From: Treponema sp.
Lineage (GTDB): Bacteria; Spirochaetota; Spirochaetia; Treponematales; Treponemataceae
Length of the DNA: 64,000 nucleotides
NCBI GenBank assembly: GCA_022510845.1
Contig: JAFLSR010000004.1
Coordinates: 1-64,000 of the forward strand
Direction: 5' to 3'
Under the pieces are notes generated by a model. It saw only the letters and a program-made list of their open reading frames with translations, ran no database searches and had not been told where the DNA came from. Shown in pieces: positions 25,191-34,542 of the stretch. The position numbers and the translations under genes were made by a program. Numbering within the stretch: position 1 is the first letter of the stretch; the number at the start of each line of letters is the position of its first letter.

Positions 25191-25798
25191 ACAAGAGAAG
25201 CTATTTCATATTCATCGCGGCTTCGTTCGCGCTTTTGGTTTCGTCTCCTGGCCGCCTCGCCTACGGTTTGGTTTTGATCATCGAGATGAACCTGCTCGTG
25301 CTTGCTTCGGTGGCGTTCGCAAATTTCATGCAACGCTTCGAATTCGGAAACCTTCAAAATGTGGTGACGCTTTCGTTCGTGGTTTTCGCGACCGTGCTTT
25401 TCAGGCAGATTTTGATTCTGTTTTCGCCTGTCGTTGCGCTCACGCTCGGCTTCGTGATTTTTCTGCCGCCGGTTTCGGTATTTCTTTTCGGAAATATTTT
25501 TGCGGAAAAAATGCCGCAGCCTTTTGACGCGCTCAGGCAGAGCCTGTTTTTTTCGGCGTTCGCATTCGTGTTTTTCTTCTTACGGGACTTGCTCGGATTC
25601 GGCACGATTTCTTTTCCGGCGTGGAACGGAATCGTGGAGGCGCGGCTTTTCGATTCGCGTTCGACGGCGTTCTGCTCGCTTTTCGCATCTGTTCCCGGCG
25701 CGCTGCTTTTGATTGTGCTGTGCATGGCGGCTTTCCTCACGGTGCAATCCAAAATGAACGTCATCGAAAAGTCGGAGGGCGAATATGAGATTGGTTGA
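25187..25798 (+). CDS. rnfE: RnfE-like membrane subunit without cofactor cysteines
   Basis: Six-span subunit of RNF related to NqrD. The 203-residue protein retains the family phrase LRDLLGFGTI. In canonical RnfE one Cys lies in LGLCP and one in TNC, together with RnfA holding a membrane [2Fe-2S] cluster; here these positions read YGLVLI and FLFGN. No Cys occurs in the first 160 residues. Overlaps rnfA by 14 bp. Confidence 0.75.
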   Translation: MNKRSYFIFIAASFALLVSSPGRLAYGLVLIIEMNLLVLASVAFANFMQRFEFGNLQNVVTLSFVVFATVLFRQILILFSPVVALTLGFVIFLPPVSVFLFGNIFAEKMPQPFDALRQSLFFSAFAFVFFFLRDLLGFGTISFPAWNGIVEARLFDSRSTAFCSLFASVPGALLLIVLCMAAFLTVQSKMNVIEKSEGEYEIG

Positions 25799-26348
25799 CG
25801 TTTTGCTTTTCTATATGATTTTTTCTTCGGCCGCGCTGATTTACGGGGTTGGAATCATTCCTGTTCTTGAGACTGGCATTTCGTTCGGGAACTTGTTCGT
25901 GCGCGCGCTCAAGATGTATTGCGTTGTCGTCGCCACGGTGGTGCTCACTTTTTTGATGAAACGCTTTTTGCTCGCGCCGTTAAGACTCCGCGACCTCTAT
26001 CCTTTGGTCGCGCTTTTGATTTTCGTGGCGTTCGCGGTTTTCTTTGAAATTATCGTGCAGCTTACGGCGCGGAAGACTTGCGCTGAATTCGCGCTTCCGT
26101 ACCTTGCAATAATTCTCGCGCTTGACGAGGGAAACGGGCTTGGTGGCGCGATAATGACGAGCATAGCGGCGCTCACTTCGTATTACGCGCTGATTCCGGT
26201 GCTCAGGGTGATTGGCGGAAGGATTGCCGTTTTTCGGAACGCGGATTCATACAGGCAGAAAATCGGGCTGCTTTTGTTCATGCTCGTGCTTATGCTCGCG
26301 CTTTATATGCTTGATTCGTCGTGGCTGAGTTTTGTTTTCGGAAAATGA
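25785..26348 (+). CDS. rnfA: RnfA-like membrane subunit without cofactor cysteines
   Basis: Six-span subunit of RNF related to NqrE. The 187-residue protein aligns by phrase (IPVLETGISFG against the usual CPFLGVSK stretch, and FVAFAVFFEIIVQLTARKT). The LCP and NCAVLG cysteines of canonical RnfA are replaced by IIP and IILAL. Two Cys remain (about 44 and 101), not at the expected sites. No Shine-Dalgarno is needed because it overlaps rnfE. Confidence 0.78.
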   Translation: MRLVDVLLFYMIFSSAALIYGVGIIPVLETGISFGNLFVRALKMYCVVVATVVLTFLMKRFLLAPLRLRDLYPLVALLIFVAFAVFFEIIVQLTARKTCAEFALPYLAIILALDEGNGLGGAIMTSIAALTSYYALIPVLRVIGGRIAVFRNADSYRQKIGLLLFMLVLMLALYMLDSSWLSFVFGK

Positions 26349-26361
26349 GGGAGGGGTAAAA

Positions 26362-26973
26362 TTGCCGCAAGAATGGCGCGGCAATTTCATAGGGCTTATG
26401 TTGTTTTTTAAGATATTTCTTTTGATTGTGTTCCTTGCGGCAATCGCGCTGTTTTTGTTCTTCGTGATGAACGTCCTCATGCCTACGGTGAAAAAGCTTA
26501 TTTTGGAGGACATCGATCCGATTTTCGCACCGTTCGAACTGGATTATACGCGGCGTGTGGTGGACAACGGGGTAGTGCCGACTGAAAACCGGGCGGTGGT
26601 TCTCGCGTTGCCCGGTGACGAACAGGCGGACGGCGCGAGGCTTTCTTACAACGGAATACGGAACTGCGTCATTTTTGAGCACGTCTACGGAACTGCAAGT
26701 TCGGACAACATGGACTGCATAGGCTTCGGTGACTGCGCTTCGGCGTGTCCGCAGGAAGCGATTGACATCACGCAAGGTTGCGCCGTCGTGACCAGCAACT
26801 GTTGCGGTTGCGGCGCGTGCGTCAAAGTGTGCCCGAAGCATTTGATTGGACTTTTTCCGAAGGAGCGAAAATCGTTCGAGTTCAAAAACGGCGAAAAGCC
26901 TACGCGCGTCATCGAGATTCCGGAAAAAAAAGGCTTTAAAATTTGGAAGGATTGCTATATAATGTTTAGATAG
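26362..26973 (+). CDS. rnfB: RnfB-like ferredoxin subunit, N-terminal Fe-S domain missing
   Basis: Electron-entry subunit. The 203-residue protein (TTG start at 26362, behind GAGGGAGGGG) has one membrane span (about 14-38), then a linker and two ferredoxin-type cysteine groups, CIGFGDCASACP near 119 and CCGCGACVKVCP near 147. The [4Fe-4S] domain with GGCGYPGC that normally follows the membrane span is absent. The start codon lies in a 7-bp stem (TTGCCGC/GCGGCAA). An in-frame ATG at 26398 is an alternative. Last gene of the operon. Confidence 0.75.
   Translation: MPQEWRGNFIGLMLFFKIFLLIVFLAAIALFLFFVMNVLMPTVKKLILEDIDPIFAPFELDYTRRVVDNGVVPTENRAVVLALPGDEQADGARLSYNGIRNCVIFEHVYGTASSDNMDCIGFGDCASACPQEAIDITQGCAVVTSNCCGCGACVKVCPKHLIGLFPKERKSFEFKNGEKPTRVIEIPEKKGFKIWKDCYIMFR
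26935..26963 (+). promoter_or_regulatory. Candidate promoter of the GH57-like gene
   Basis: TTTAAA (26935-26940), 17-bp spacer, TATAAT (26958-26963), lying in the 3' end of rnfB. The leader to ATG 27008 would be about 40 nt. Confidence 0.5.
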
Positions 26974-27007
26974 TGTAGAATTGGGTGGGAGAGGAAGTTT
27001 ACGCTTT

Positions 27008-29035
27008 ATGATTACATTGCACATTTGCCCGGTTTTCGCCAGCAAGTTTTCGCAGTTTCAGTCTCTCTCTTCATGCAAGGAAAAGTATGAAAAAATCTAC
27101 AAGCCTCTAGGCACGTTGCTTTTTGGACATCCGGATTTTAAATTTTCGTTCTACTTCAGCGGACTGCAACTGGAAATTTTCCGAAAGAACAAGCCCGAGT
27201 TCTTGGAACTTCTGAAAACCCTCCTCATGCGAAAACAGTTGGAAATAATAGGCGGCGGCTACTACGATCCGATTTTTCCCCTGCTGTTTCCTGCGGACCG
27301 CTCGGCGCAGATTGAAAAGCTTTCGCTTGCGATAAGGCAGAATTTCGGACCAAGGCCGCGTGGAATGCATTTGTTCGCGGACAGTTGGGATTCTTCTCTG
27401 ATTCTCACTCTCGATGAGTGCAACATGGAATATGTGTTGCTTGACAATTCGTTGCTCCCACCTTCCAGGCAGATGCTTTTGCCGGTCGTGATGAGCGACA
27501 GGGGAAAGACCACAAAGATTTTGCCAGTGAGCCGCGATTTCGCGCCCAAAAAAGATGAAAATCCTGCCGACTATTTGTCGCGCATCGTGGCGGCGGCGAA
27601 CGGAAAATTGTCGGCGGACGTTTGCGGCGATACCTCGAACATTGACAGTGAAACGTATTTGACGCGAATGGTGGTCGCGCCGTTTGACGAGGAAAACATC
27701 GCGCCGCTTTTGGAAAAATCATGGCTTGATGAATTTTCCGCAATGGCTTCGGAACGAGATGACATCCGCGTGGAGTTTTCCCTTCCCGGCGTGTGCGCGA
27801 GGTCCAGCGAAGTATTCGCAAAGGGCTACATCAATTCAGGAATCAGTCCCGACATCGCAAGATGGTGTTCAGTCCCGTATCAGAAAACGGAAAGCGCGGG
27901 CGGCCATTCCACAAATATATATGGCTACATCCAAACGTATGAAGCCTGCCGCTCGCTCTACAACAGGATGATATACATAAGCATGCTCCTCAATCAGAGC
28001 CGTGGCGACAAGATGAGGAAGAACGCCGCGAGGGACAAACTCATGGAGGCGCAATCCGGCGAGTCCTTCATCTGCCGTTCCAAAAACGAATTCGAGGCGT
28101 TCGTTGCGCGCCAAATGTCATACAAAAATCTGACCGAGGCGGAGAAAATACTTCGCGAGTGTTCTTCGTTCAAGGAGTCGGTGACGAGTTATGACTATGA
28201 CGGAGACGGTTTTCGCGAATATGTTTGCAGGCTGGAAAAATGCGACGTGTGCATCACGCAGACAGGAGGCTCGATTTTCGAACTGGATGTCATCAAGTCG
28301 GGCGGAAACTATGTTGACAATTTCAGCCGCATACGCGCGTTCGACGGAATAGACGACGGCTATTTTCGCGGCATTTTCGTTGACCACATTTTCGAGGAGG
28401 ACGAGGCCGCCAAGTATTGCCGTGGCGAGCCGTGCCGGAACGGACTTTTTTCCACGCGCCGCTATCGCGAGGTTTCGTTTTCGAGCCAGAAACAGGAAAT
28501 CCTTTTCGAGGCGAGGACAAAATTTTCCACGCTTGACCAGCCGATTCTCTTGCGCAAAAAATACTCCGTCAATTCGAACGGCATACTCGTCCAGTACATC
28601 ATAAGGAACGAAGGCCCGATTGCTGTGAAGGCGAAATTCGCGGTGGAAATGAACCTTGCGGAACTGAATTTTCTTGGAAGCGACTACAAGCCGTACAACT
28701 TTGAGCTTGTGTCGTCGGGAAGCGTCATAGCGGGAACATCGGATTCTGCGTGCCACCTTGCGTCTCCCGGCGGAATCATGGAAAATGTTTCCGCGATGCA
28801 GATAAGCGATGTCAATTCGGGAATTTCGTTTGTGTTCACGCCAAACGAGGAGGCGGGCGTAACATATTTTCCTGTAACGTTCCGCAGGCGCAACATAGAC
28901 GGAGATGTGGTGCAAAGCGAATCTCGCACGTTCGTAAGCGCGTTCGTTTGGGACTTGGACCTTTGTGCCGGAATGGAAGTCGAAAAGTCGATAAGCTTTG
29001 CGCTTTCATACGCACGCAAGCAGAGGAAAAAATGA
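27008..29035 (+). CDS. GH57-like alpha-glucan hydrolase/transferase, divergent
   Basis: Related to GH57/4-alpha-glucanotransferases with a C-terminal beta-sandwich (DUF1925/DUF1926-like). The 675-residue protein has IIGGGYYDPIFP near 76-87 (the family's GG-YYEP box) and a C-terminal domain from about 430 with RKKYSVNSN and CHLASPGG. The usual WLAERVWEP nucleophile site reads HLFADSWDSS (near 118), so the catalytic Glu seems replaced by Asp. Likely role in glycogen or maltodextrin metabolism is inferred; the activity may be altered. ATG 27008 follows GAGGAAG. Confidence 0.65.
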   Translation: MITLHICPVFASKFSQFQSLSSCKEKYEKIYKPLGTLLFGHPDFKFSFYFSGLQLEIFRKNKPEFLELLKTLLMRKQLEIIGGGYYDPIFPLLFPADRSAQIEKLSLAIRQNFGPRPRGMHLFADSWDSSLILTLDECNMEYVLLDNSLLPPSRQMLLPVVMSDRGKTTKILPVSRDFAPKKDENPADYLSRIVAAANGKLSADVCGDTSNIDSETYLTRMVVAPFDEENIAPLLEKSWLDEFSAMASERDDIRVEFSLPGVCARSSEVFAKGYINSGISPDIARWCSVPYQKTESAGGHSTNIYGYIQTYEACRSLYNRMIYISMLLNQSRGDKMRKNAARDKLMEAQSGESFICRSKNEFEAFVARQMSYKNLTEAEKILRECSSFKESVTSYDYDGDGFREYVCRLEKCDVCITQTGGSIFELDVIKSGGNYVDNFSRIRAFDGIDDGYFRGIFVDHIFEEDEAAKYCRGEPCRNGLFSTRRYREVSFSSQKQEILFEARTKFSTLDQPILLRKKYSVNSNGILVQYIIRNEGPIAVKAKFAVEMNLAELNFLGSDYKPYNFELVSSGSVIAGTSDSACHLASPGGIMENVSAMQISDVNSGISFVFTPNEEAGVTYFPVTFRRRNIDGDVVQSESRTFVSAFVWDLDLCAGMEVEKSISFALSYARKQRKK

Positions 29036-29126
29036 GAAGTCGCTTCGCGCGAAATGGAAGCGCGTTCGTAAAACTTGCTCGCACCGCAACAACTTGCTGA
29101 TTCGGACGGATTAAAGGGAGGATGAT

Positions 29127-31475
29127 ATGAAAAAAAGGCTTGTCACTTCGGCTCTGCCTTACGTGAACAATATTCCGCATTTGGGAAACCTCATTCAAAT
29201 GCTTTCGGCTGACGTTTTCGCGCGTTTTTGCCGAAGCCGCGGCTACGAGACGCTTTATGTCTGCGGCACGGACGAGTACGGCACTGCGACCGAAACGAAG
29301 GCGCAGGAAGACGGCGTTTCTCCGCGCGAACTGTGCGACCATTATTTTGAGGAGCACAGGAAAATCTACGAATGGTTCGACATCGACTTCGACATTTTCG
29401 GGCGCACTTCAAACGAACAGTGTACTGAAATCACGCAGATGCTCTACAAGGGCTTGAACGAGAACGGGCACATAAAAGAAAAGACGGGAAAACAATTGTA
29501 TTGTCCGAAATGTCAGAGATTTTTGGCGGATCGCTATGTTGTCGGCGTGTGCCCGAAATGCGGGAGCGACAAGGTGCGCGGCGACCAATGTGACAGTTGC
29601 GGCGCATTGCTCGATCCCACTGAACTGAAAGAAGCAAAATGCGCGGTCTGCGGCGCGCAGCCGGAGGTGCGGGAAACGAAGCACCTTTACATCGACCTTC
29701 CGTCTCTCAGCGGAAAACTCGGAAAATGGATGGAAGAGACGAGCGTGCGCGGACGCTGGAGCGAGAACGCGATAAACATCACCAAGGCGTGGTTGCGGGA
29801 CGGCTTGGAAGAACGCGCCATCACGCGCGACCTCAAATGGGGAATTTCTGTTCCGCGCGAAGGCTACGAGGAAAAGGTGTTCTACGTCTGGTTCAACGCG
29901 CCCATCGGATACATTTCGATAACGAAGCAGCTTGCGGACGAACTTTCCGCTTCCGGGCGCGAAAGCTTCGACTGGAAATCGTGGTGGCATCCGGCGGCCT
30001 CGGCTTCCGATGACATCGAACTTTTTCAATTCATCGGAAAGGACAACATTCCGTTCCACACAGTCATTTTTCCGTGCACTTTGTTCGGAAGCGAGGAGGG
30101 AAGCGACGCGGACTCTTCTTGGACAAAAATATTTCACATGAGTTCCACCGAATACCTGAACTATGAGGACGGAAAATTTTCCAAAAGCCGCAACGTGGGC
30201 GTGTTCGGAAGCGACGCGATTGAAAGCGGAATTCCAGCCGACGCGTGGAGATTCTACATTTTCTACAACCGCCCCGAACGCCAGGACTTCCAGTTCACTT
30301 GGAAGGACTTTCAGGAAAAAATCAATTCCGAACTTGTGGGAAACCTCGGGAATTTCGTAAACCGCACATTGCTTTTCGTGAACAAATACTATGGCGGAAA
30401 AATTCCGCAAGGTGCGCAGGACGAAGAACTTTGGGAAAGGGTGCGCGCTCTCGAATCCAAGATAACGGAAAATCTTGAATGGGCGAATCTCAAGGACGCT
30501 TTCCGCCAAATCTTCGAAATTTCGGATCTCTGCAACAAGGCGTTCCAAGCCGCAGAGCCGTGGAAGACGCGCGTTTCCGAGCCGAAAAAGGCCGAAAACC
30601 TCATCTACAATCTTTGCTATGTGATAAAGGACATTATGATAATGCTCCAGCCGTATCTGCCCCAGTACGCGCGGAAAGTGATGTCGTATTTCGGAAAGAC
30701 TTTGCGCGAGACGACGCTTTCGGGAAAAAATGTAGAAGGTCTTTCATGGGAGGATTTGGGAAAAATTTCTGGACTGGAGCAAGTGGGCGCGACGGAAGTC
30801 TTTTTCACTCCGCTTGACAAAAAGGCTGCGGACGCTTTCAGGCAGAAATTCTCTGGAAACACTTCCTCGGAAGGCGGCAATGCGAATTCTTCAAAGGACG
30901 CTTCTTCCGCAAAAAAAGGAGACGCCAAAAGCAAGAAAGATACGGACGAGCCGGAAATGCTTCCCTTTGAAGAGCAAGCCGCGTTCTTCGCGCGCACAAT
31001 AAGGCTCAAGGTTGCGAAAATCGTGAGCATAGAGCGCAATCCGCAGGCGGAAAAACTCTACATCGAGCATCTTGATGACGGAAGCGGAACAGAGCGCGTT
31101 ATTCAAAGCGGCCTCGTTCCGTACCTCAAAGAAGAGGAACTCCTTGGAAAGAACGTCATCATAGTGGACAACCTCGCACCGCGCAAGATGAGGGGAGTCG
31201 AAAGCAGGGGAATGCTGCTCGCGGCTGACTACAAAAAAGACGACGGAAGCGATGGAGTGGAAGTCCTGGACGCGTCATTCGCCGCTCCCGGAACGGAAGT
31301 CGTGCTCGAAGGCGATCCGCTTCCTTCGTCAAAGCCCGAAAGCATTTCCGCGGATGATTTTTTCAAAGTCGAAATAAATGTCGTCGAAAACTGCGTGCAA
31401 GTCGGCGGAAAAAATCTTGTATGCGCGGGAAATGCGGTCAAGACCTCGCTCACTAAAAACGGCTCGGTGCATTGA
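29127..31475 (+). CDS. metG: Methionyl-tRNA synthetase
   Basis: Charges initiator and elongator tRNA-Met. The 782-residue protein has HLGN (18-21), zinc-finger cysteines CPKCQ, CPKCG and CDSCG with CAVCG (about 129-174), KFSKS (about 350-354), the anticodon-binding helical domain, an Ala/Ser/Asp-rich linker (about 580-610) and a C-terminal Trbp111-type tRNA-binding domain (about 620-725, starting IRLKVAKI). ATG 29127 is behind AAAGGGAGG. A 91-bp gap separates it from the GH57-like gene. Confidence 0.97.
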   Translation: MKKRLVTSALPYVNNIPHLGNLIQMLSADVFARFCRSRGYETLYVCGTDEYGTATETKAQEDGVSPRELCDHYFEEHRKIYEWFDIDFDIFGRTSNEQCTEITQMLYKGLNENGHIKEKTGKQLYCPKCQRFLADRYVVGVCPKCGSDKVRGDQCDSCGALLDPTELKEAKCAVCGAQPEVRETKHLYIDLPSLSGKLGKWMEETSVRGRWSENAINITKAWLRDGLEERAITRDLKWGISVPREGYEEKVFYVWFNAPIGYISITKQLADELSASGRESFDWKSWWHPAASASDDIELFQFIGKDNIPFHTVIFPCTLFGSEEGSDADSSWTKIFHMSSTEYLNYEDGKFSKSRNVGVFGSDAIESGIPADAWRFYIFYNRPERQDFQFTWKDFQEKINSELVGNLGNFVNRTLLFVNKYYGGKIPQGAQDEELWERVRALESKITENLEWANLKDAFRQIFEISDLCNKAFQAAEPWKTRVSEPKKAENLIYNLCYVIKDIMIMLQPYLPQYARKVMSYFGKTLRETTLSGKNVEGLSWEDLGKISGLEQVGATEVFFTPLDKKAADAFRQKFSGNTSSEGGNANSSKDASSAKKGDAKSKKDTDEPEMLPFEEQAAFFARTIRLKVAKIVSIERNPQAEKLYIEHLDDGSGTERVIQSGLVPYLKEEELLGKNVIIVDNLAPRKMRGVESRGMLLAADYKKDDGSDGVEVLDASFAAPGTEVVLEGDPLPSSKPESISADDFFKVEINVVENCVQVGGKNLVCAGNAVKTSLTKNGSVH

Positions 31476-31550
31476 GCCATGCGAATTTGCGATGCATGAC
31501 TTGGAAAAACAAGGCTTGTCCGCATTTCTTACTTTGGGAATTGTTTTGGC

Positions 31551-32849
31551 ATGATTTTTGAAGTGAAGGCAAGAAAACCAGATTCTCCCGATTTTGACGC
31601 AGCAAGCGAACGTTCGCATTTTCAGCAGACACGCTTTTGGGCGGAGTTTAAGGCGGCGCACGGCTGGAATATGATTGTGCTTGACATGGCGATTTCGCGG
31701 AAAGATGGCGGCTCACTTCGCCTTGCCGATGAAAGCGATGGCAACGCGAAAATTGCCGAAAACGAAAAAACGGAAAGGCGCGGCGTTTCCGAATCCGAGC
31801 CAAATTGCGAAAATGAATCCGCCCGCGTCTTTGTGCTTGTGCGCTCGTTCGCGCGTGGACTCTTTTCTATCGCATACATTCCGATGTATCCGCTTTTTTC
31901 GCAGGCGGTTTCGGCCGAAGAGTTCTGCGAGCTTACCGAAAAAATCGCTTTTGAGATTCGTCCGCATCTTCCCAAAAACGCGATTTGCGTTAGGTTCGAC
32001 CCCGCGCTTGAATTCGATTCGGTTTCGGCACGCGACGATTTTGTCCGCGAAGTGAAGCTTTTCGCAAACAGCAATGGCAAATCCCTTAAGAAGACCTTGG
32101 TGGACATTCAGCCGCCCGACACTTCAATCGTGAATCTTGACTGCCCCGAAGAAGAAATCCTTTCTTCGATGAAAAGCAAGTGGCGTTACAACATAAAACT
32201 TGCTTCCAAAAAGGGCGTTGAAATCGAAAGAGTTGGCGCGCAAGACCTTTTGGAAAAGGACGCGCAGAATTCCTGCGAAACATCGGTGTCGGCGCAAGAA
32301 AGGCTTTTCGAGTGTCTTTCAAAAAAAGTGGATGAGTTCTACGAAGTGTATCGGATTACTTCGGCGCGGGACGGAATAGCGATTCATTCGAAGCAGTATT
32401 ACATGGACTTGCTGAAAAAGTCCGTGTGCGAAAAAATCGATGGGAAGGACGTTCCGCTTGTGTGGCTGTATGTCGCGCGGCACGAGGGCGACGTTTTGGG
32501 CGCGATAATGACGCTTGTGACGAAGAAGGAGGGGGTATATCTTTACGGGGCTTCCAGCAATTTAAAGAGAAACCTCATGCCGAATTTCCTTTTGCAGTGG
32601 ACTGCGATGCGTGACGCGCGTGCTTTTGGCGCGAAGGCCTACGACTTGTACGGCATTCCTCCGACCGACGACGAGAGTCATCCGATGCACGGCCTTTTTC
32701 TTTTCAAGACAGGCTTCGGTGGAAAGAATGTGCATCGTGTCGGCACGTTTGATGTTCCGTTGAATGGCGTGTACGCATTCTGCTCGTTTGCCGAGCGCGC
32801 GCGCGCATGGTGGCACAAGAAATTTTTGAAGAAAATCCGCGGGAGATAA
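31551..32849 (+). CDS. FemAB-type peptidoglycan aminoacyltransferase-like protein
   Basis: Resembles the FemA/FemB/FemX family that adds amino acids from aminoacyl-tRNA to the lipid II stem peptide. The 432-residue protein has QQTRFWAEFKAAHGW near 25-39, IAYIPMYPLF, KSKWRYNIKLASKKGV near 206 and the C-terminal phrase AYDLYGIPP near 364-372, spread over two acetyltransferase-like halves. The acidic stretch near 60-95 is an insertion. Whether Treponema peptidoglycan is branched is not shown here. ATG 31551; the gene leads a unit with RNase Z, 3 bp downstream. Confidence 0.82.
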   Translation: MIFEVKARKPDSPDFDAASERSHFQQTRFWAEFKAAHGWNMIVLDMAISRKDGGSLRLADESDGNAKIAENEKTERRGVSESEPNCENESARVFVLVRSFARGLFSIAYIPMYPLFSQAVSAEEFCELTEKIAFEIRPHLPKNAICVRFDPALEFDSVSARDDFVREVKLFANSNGKSLKKTLVDIQPPDTSIVNLDCPEEEILSSMKSKWRYNIKLASKKGVEIERVGAQDLLEKDAQNSCETSVSAQERLFECLSKKVDEFYEVYRITSARDGIAIHSKQYYMDLLKKSVCEKIDGKDVPLVWLYVARHEGDVLGAIMTLVTKKEGVYLYGASSNLKRNLMPNFLLQWTAMRDARAFGAKAYDLYGIPPTDDESHPMHGLFLFKTGFGGKNVHRVGTFDVPLNGVYAFCSFAERARAWWHKKFLKKIRGR

Positions 32850-32852
32850 AAT

Positions 32853-33779
32853 ATGAACATGGAAGCGTTTATACTTGGATGCGGAGGCATGATGCCGCTT
32901 CCTTATAGGCATCTCACAAGCGTGCTGCTGCGGCGCGACGGCGATCTGTTTTTGTTTGACGGCGGCGAGGGAACGCAAGTTTCGCTTCGCAGGCTCAACC
33001 TCAAGTGGAAAAAAATAAACGCGATTTTTGTCTCGCACACTCACGCGGATCACGTTACAGGGCTTCCTGGAATCATGATGCTTTCGGCGCAAGTGGAACG
33101 CAAAGAGCCTCTTTACATTTACGGCCCGCCCAAGATTGCAGAATACATCGAAACAAGCCGCAAGGTGCTCGATATGTACATCAACTATTCGATAGTCGTA
33201 AAAGAGATTACCGCCCCGTGCGTGGTGCACGAGGAAAAGGAATTCCTTGTTCGCGCCTTTCCCCTGCGGCACACGAAGACTTGCGTGGGCTACGTCCTTG
33301 AGGAGTTCGACCGTCCGGGCGAATTCAATCCCGATGCGGCGATGAAACTTGGCGTTCCGCGCGGTCCTCTTTGGTCTCGGCTTCAGGGCGGAGAGGAAGT
33401 GCGTTCGGAAAACGGCGACATCGTTCGTCCGGAACAAGTGATGGGCGCGAAAAGAAGCGGGCGCAAATTCGGCTATGTCACGGACACGCTCTATTTTCCC
33501 GAAATCGCGCGGGAAGTGCAGGGCGCGGACCTTTTGGTATGCGAATCGATGTTCGAGCATTCTCTTTTGGATCAGGCTCTCGAAAAAAAGCACATGACGG
33601 CGCGGCAGGCGGGGACTATCGCGCGCGATGCCCGTGTCAAAAAAATGGCGATGATTCACTACAGCCCGCGCTATACCGACAAGGAACTGCTTGCTTTGGA
33701 AGCCGACGCACGGGAAATTTTCCCAGAAGCCATGCTTTCGCGCGACAGGATGAAAATCGACATCCCGTATGTGGATTGA
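32853..33779 (+). CDS. rnz: Ribonuclease Z
   Basis: Metallo-beta-lactamase-fold nuclease that trims tRNA precursor 3' ends. The 308-residue protein has HTHADH (62-67), with the further metal ligands in PLRHTKTCVGY, VTDT and HYSPRY. The family's basic exosite arm between the halves is present. GGGAG precedes ATG 32853. Its stop (TGA at 33777-33779) lies 20 bp before the ABC ATPase start. Partner enzymes for tRNA ends are also in the window (cca, rnpB). Confidence 0.94.
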   Translation: MNMEAFILGCGGMMPLPYRHLTSVLLRRDGDLFLFDGGEGTQVSLRRLNLKWKKINAIFVSHTHADHVTGLPGIMMLSAQVERKEPLYIYGPPKIAEYIETSRKVLDMYINYSIVVKEITAPCVVHEEKEFLVRAFPLRHTKTCVGYVLEEFDRPGEFNPDAAMKLGVPRGPLWSRLQGGEEVRSENGDIVRPEQVMGAKRSGRKFGYVTDTLYFPEIAREVQGADLLVCESMFEHSLLDQALEKKHMTARQAGTIARDARVKKMAMIHYSPRYTDKELLALEADAREIFPEAMLSRDRMKIDIPYVD

Positions 33780-33798
33780 AAAATTCCAGGACTTTGCC

Positions 33799-34542
33799 GT
33801 GATCGAAGTGAAAGACTTCCGAAAAACTTATTCCTCGAATAAGGTTGCTTGCGACGGAATCTCTTTTTGCGCGAAAAGCGGAAAAATCGCGGTGCTTTTG
33901 GGGCCGAACGGCGCGGGAAAGACCACCGTCCTAAAGGCGATGGCGGGCGTTCATTACGCCACGAGCGGAAACATATTCATCAGCGCGCGAAACGGAAGCG
34001 TTTTCGATGTAGCTGAAAAAAGCCATGAAGCAAAGCGAATCACGGGCTTTGTCGGAGACGAGCCTTTTTTGTACGATAATTTCACGGTGGAGGAATTCCT
34101 GCTCACCGTGGCGAGGCTCAGACTCCATTCCTCGGAAAAATCTGATTTGCAAGACGCACTTCTGCGCGTGATAAAAATTTGCGCGCTCCACGATGTCCTT
34201 TTTCAGAAAATAGCGTCGCTGAGCCACGGCTACAGGCAGCGCGTGAACTTCGCCCAAGCCATCGTGCACAGCCCCGAAATCCTGATTTTGGACGAACCGA
34301 CCACCGGCCTTGACCCGAGCCAAATCCGCGAAATGCGAATCCTCATAAAAAATTTGAAGTCATCTGCCGCCATAATTTTTTCAACGCACATAATTCAAGA
34401 GGCTGAGAATTTGGCTGACGAGATTTTCATCATAAACGGCGGGCGGATTGTCGCAAGCGGAACTGCGTCGGAACTCGTGGAAAAATCCCGTGCGAAAAAT
34501 TTGGAAGAGGCGTATCTTTTTTTTACGGAGAACGCGCCATGA
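33799..34542 (+). CDS. ABC transporter ATP-binding protein, Gld type
   Basis: ATPase of an ABC-2 type transporter. The 247-residue protein has Walker A GPNGAGKTT (about 35-43), signature LSHGYRQR (about 140-147, a variant of LSGGQ common in this subgroup) and Walker B LILDEPTTGLDP. I chose GTG 33799 because AGGA lies 8-9 nt upstream; ATG 33769, overlapping rnz, would add ten residues. Shares an ATGA overlap with the GldF-GldG fusion gene, so the two form one complex. No gliding machinery is implied. Confidence 0.85.
   Translation: MIEVKDFRKTYSSNKVACDGISFCAKSGKIAVLLGPNGAGKTTVLKAMAGVHYATSGNIFISARNGSVFDVAEKSHEAKRITGFVGDEPFLYDNFTVEEFLLTVARLRLHSSEKSDLQDALLRVIKICALHDVLFQKIASLSHGYRQRVNFAQAIVHSPEILILDEPTTGLDPSQIREMRILIKNLKSSAAIIFSTHIIQEAENLADEIFIINGGRIVASGTASELVEKSRAKNLEEAYLFFTENAP

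Noticed and set aside
29409..30548. 379-codon antisense frame inside metG
   Set aside because: Shadow of metG, no start signals, no domain.
32562..33659. 365-codon antisense frame over rnz and the FemAB gene end
   Set aside because: Shadow of two well supported genes; basic low-complexity product.
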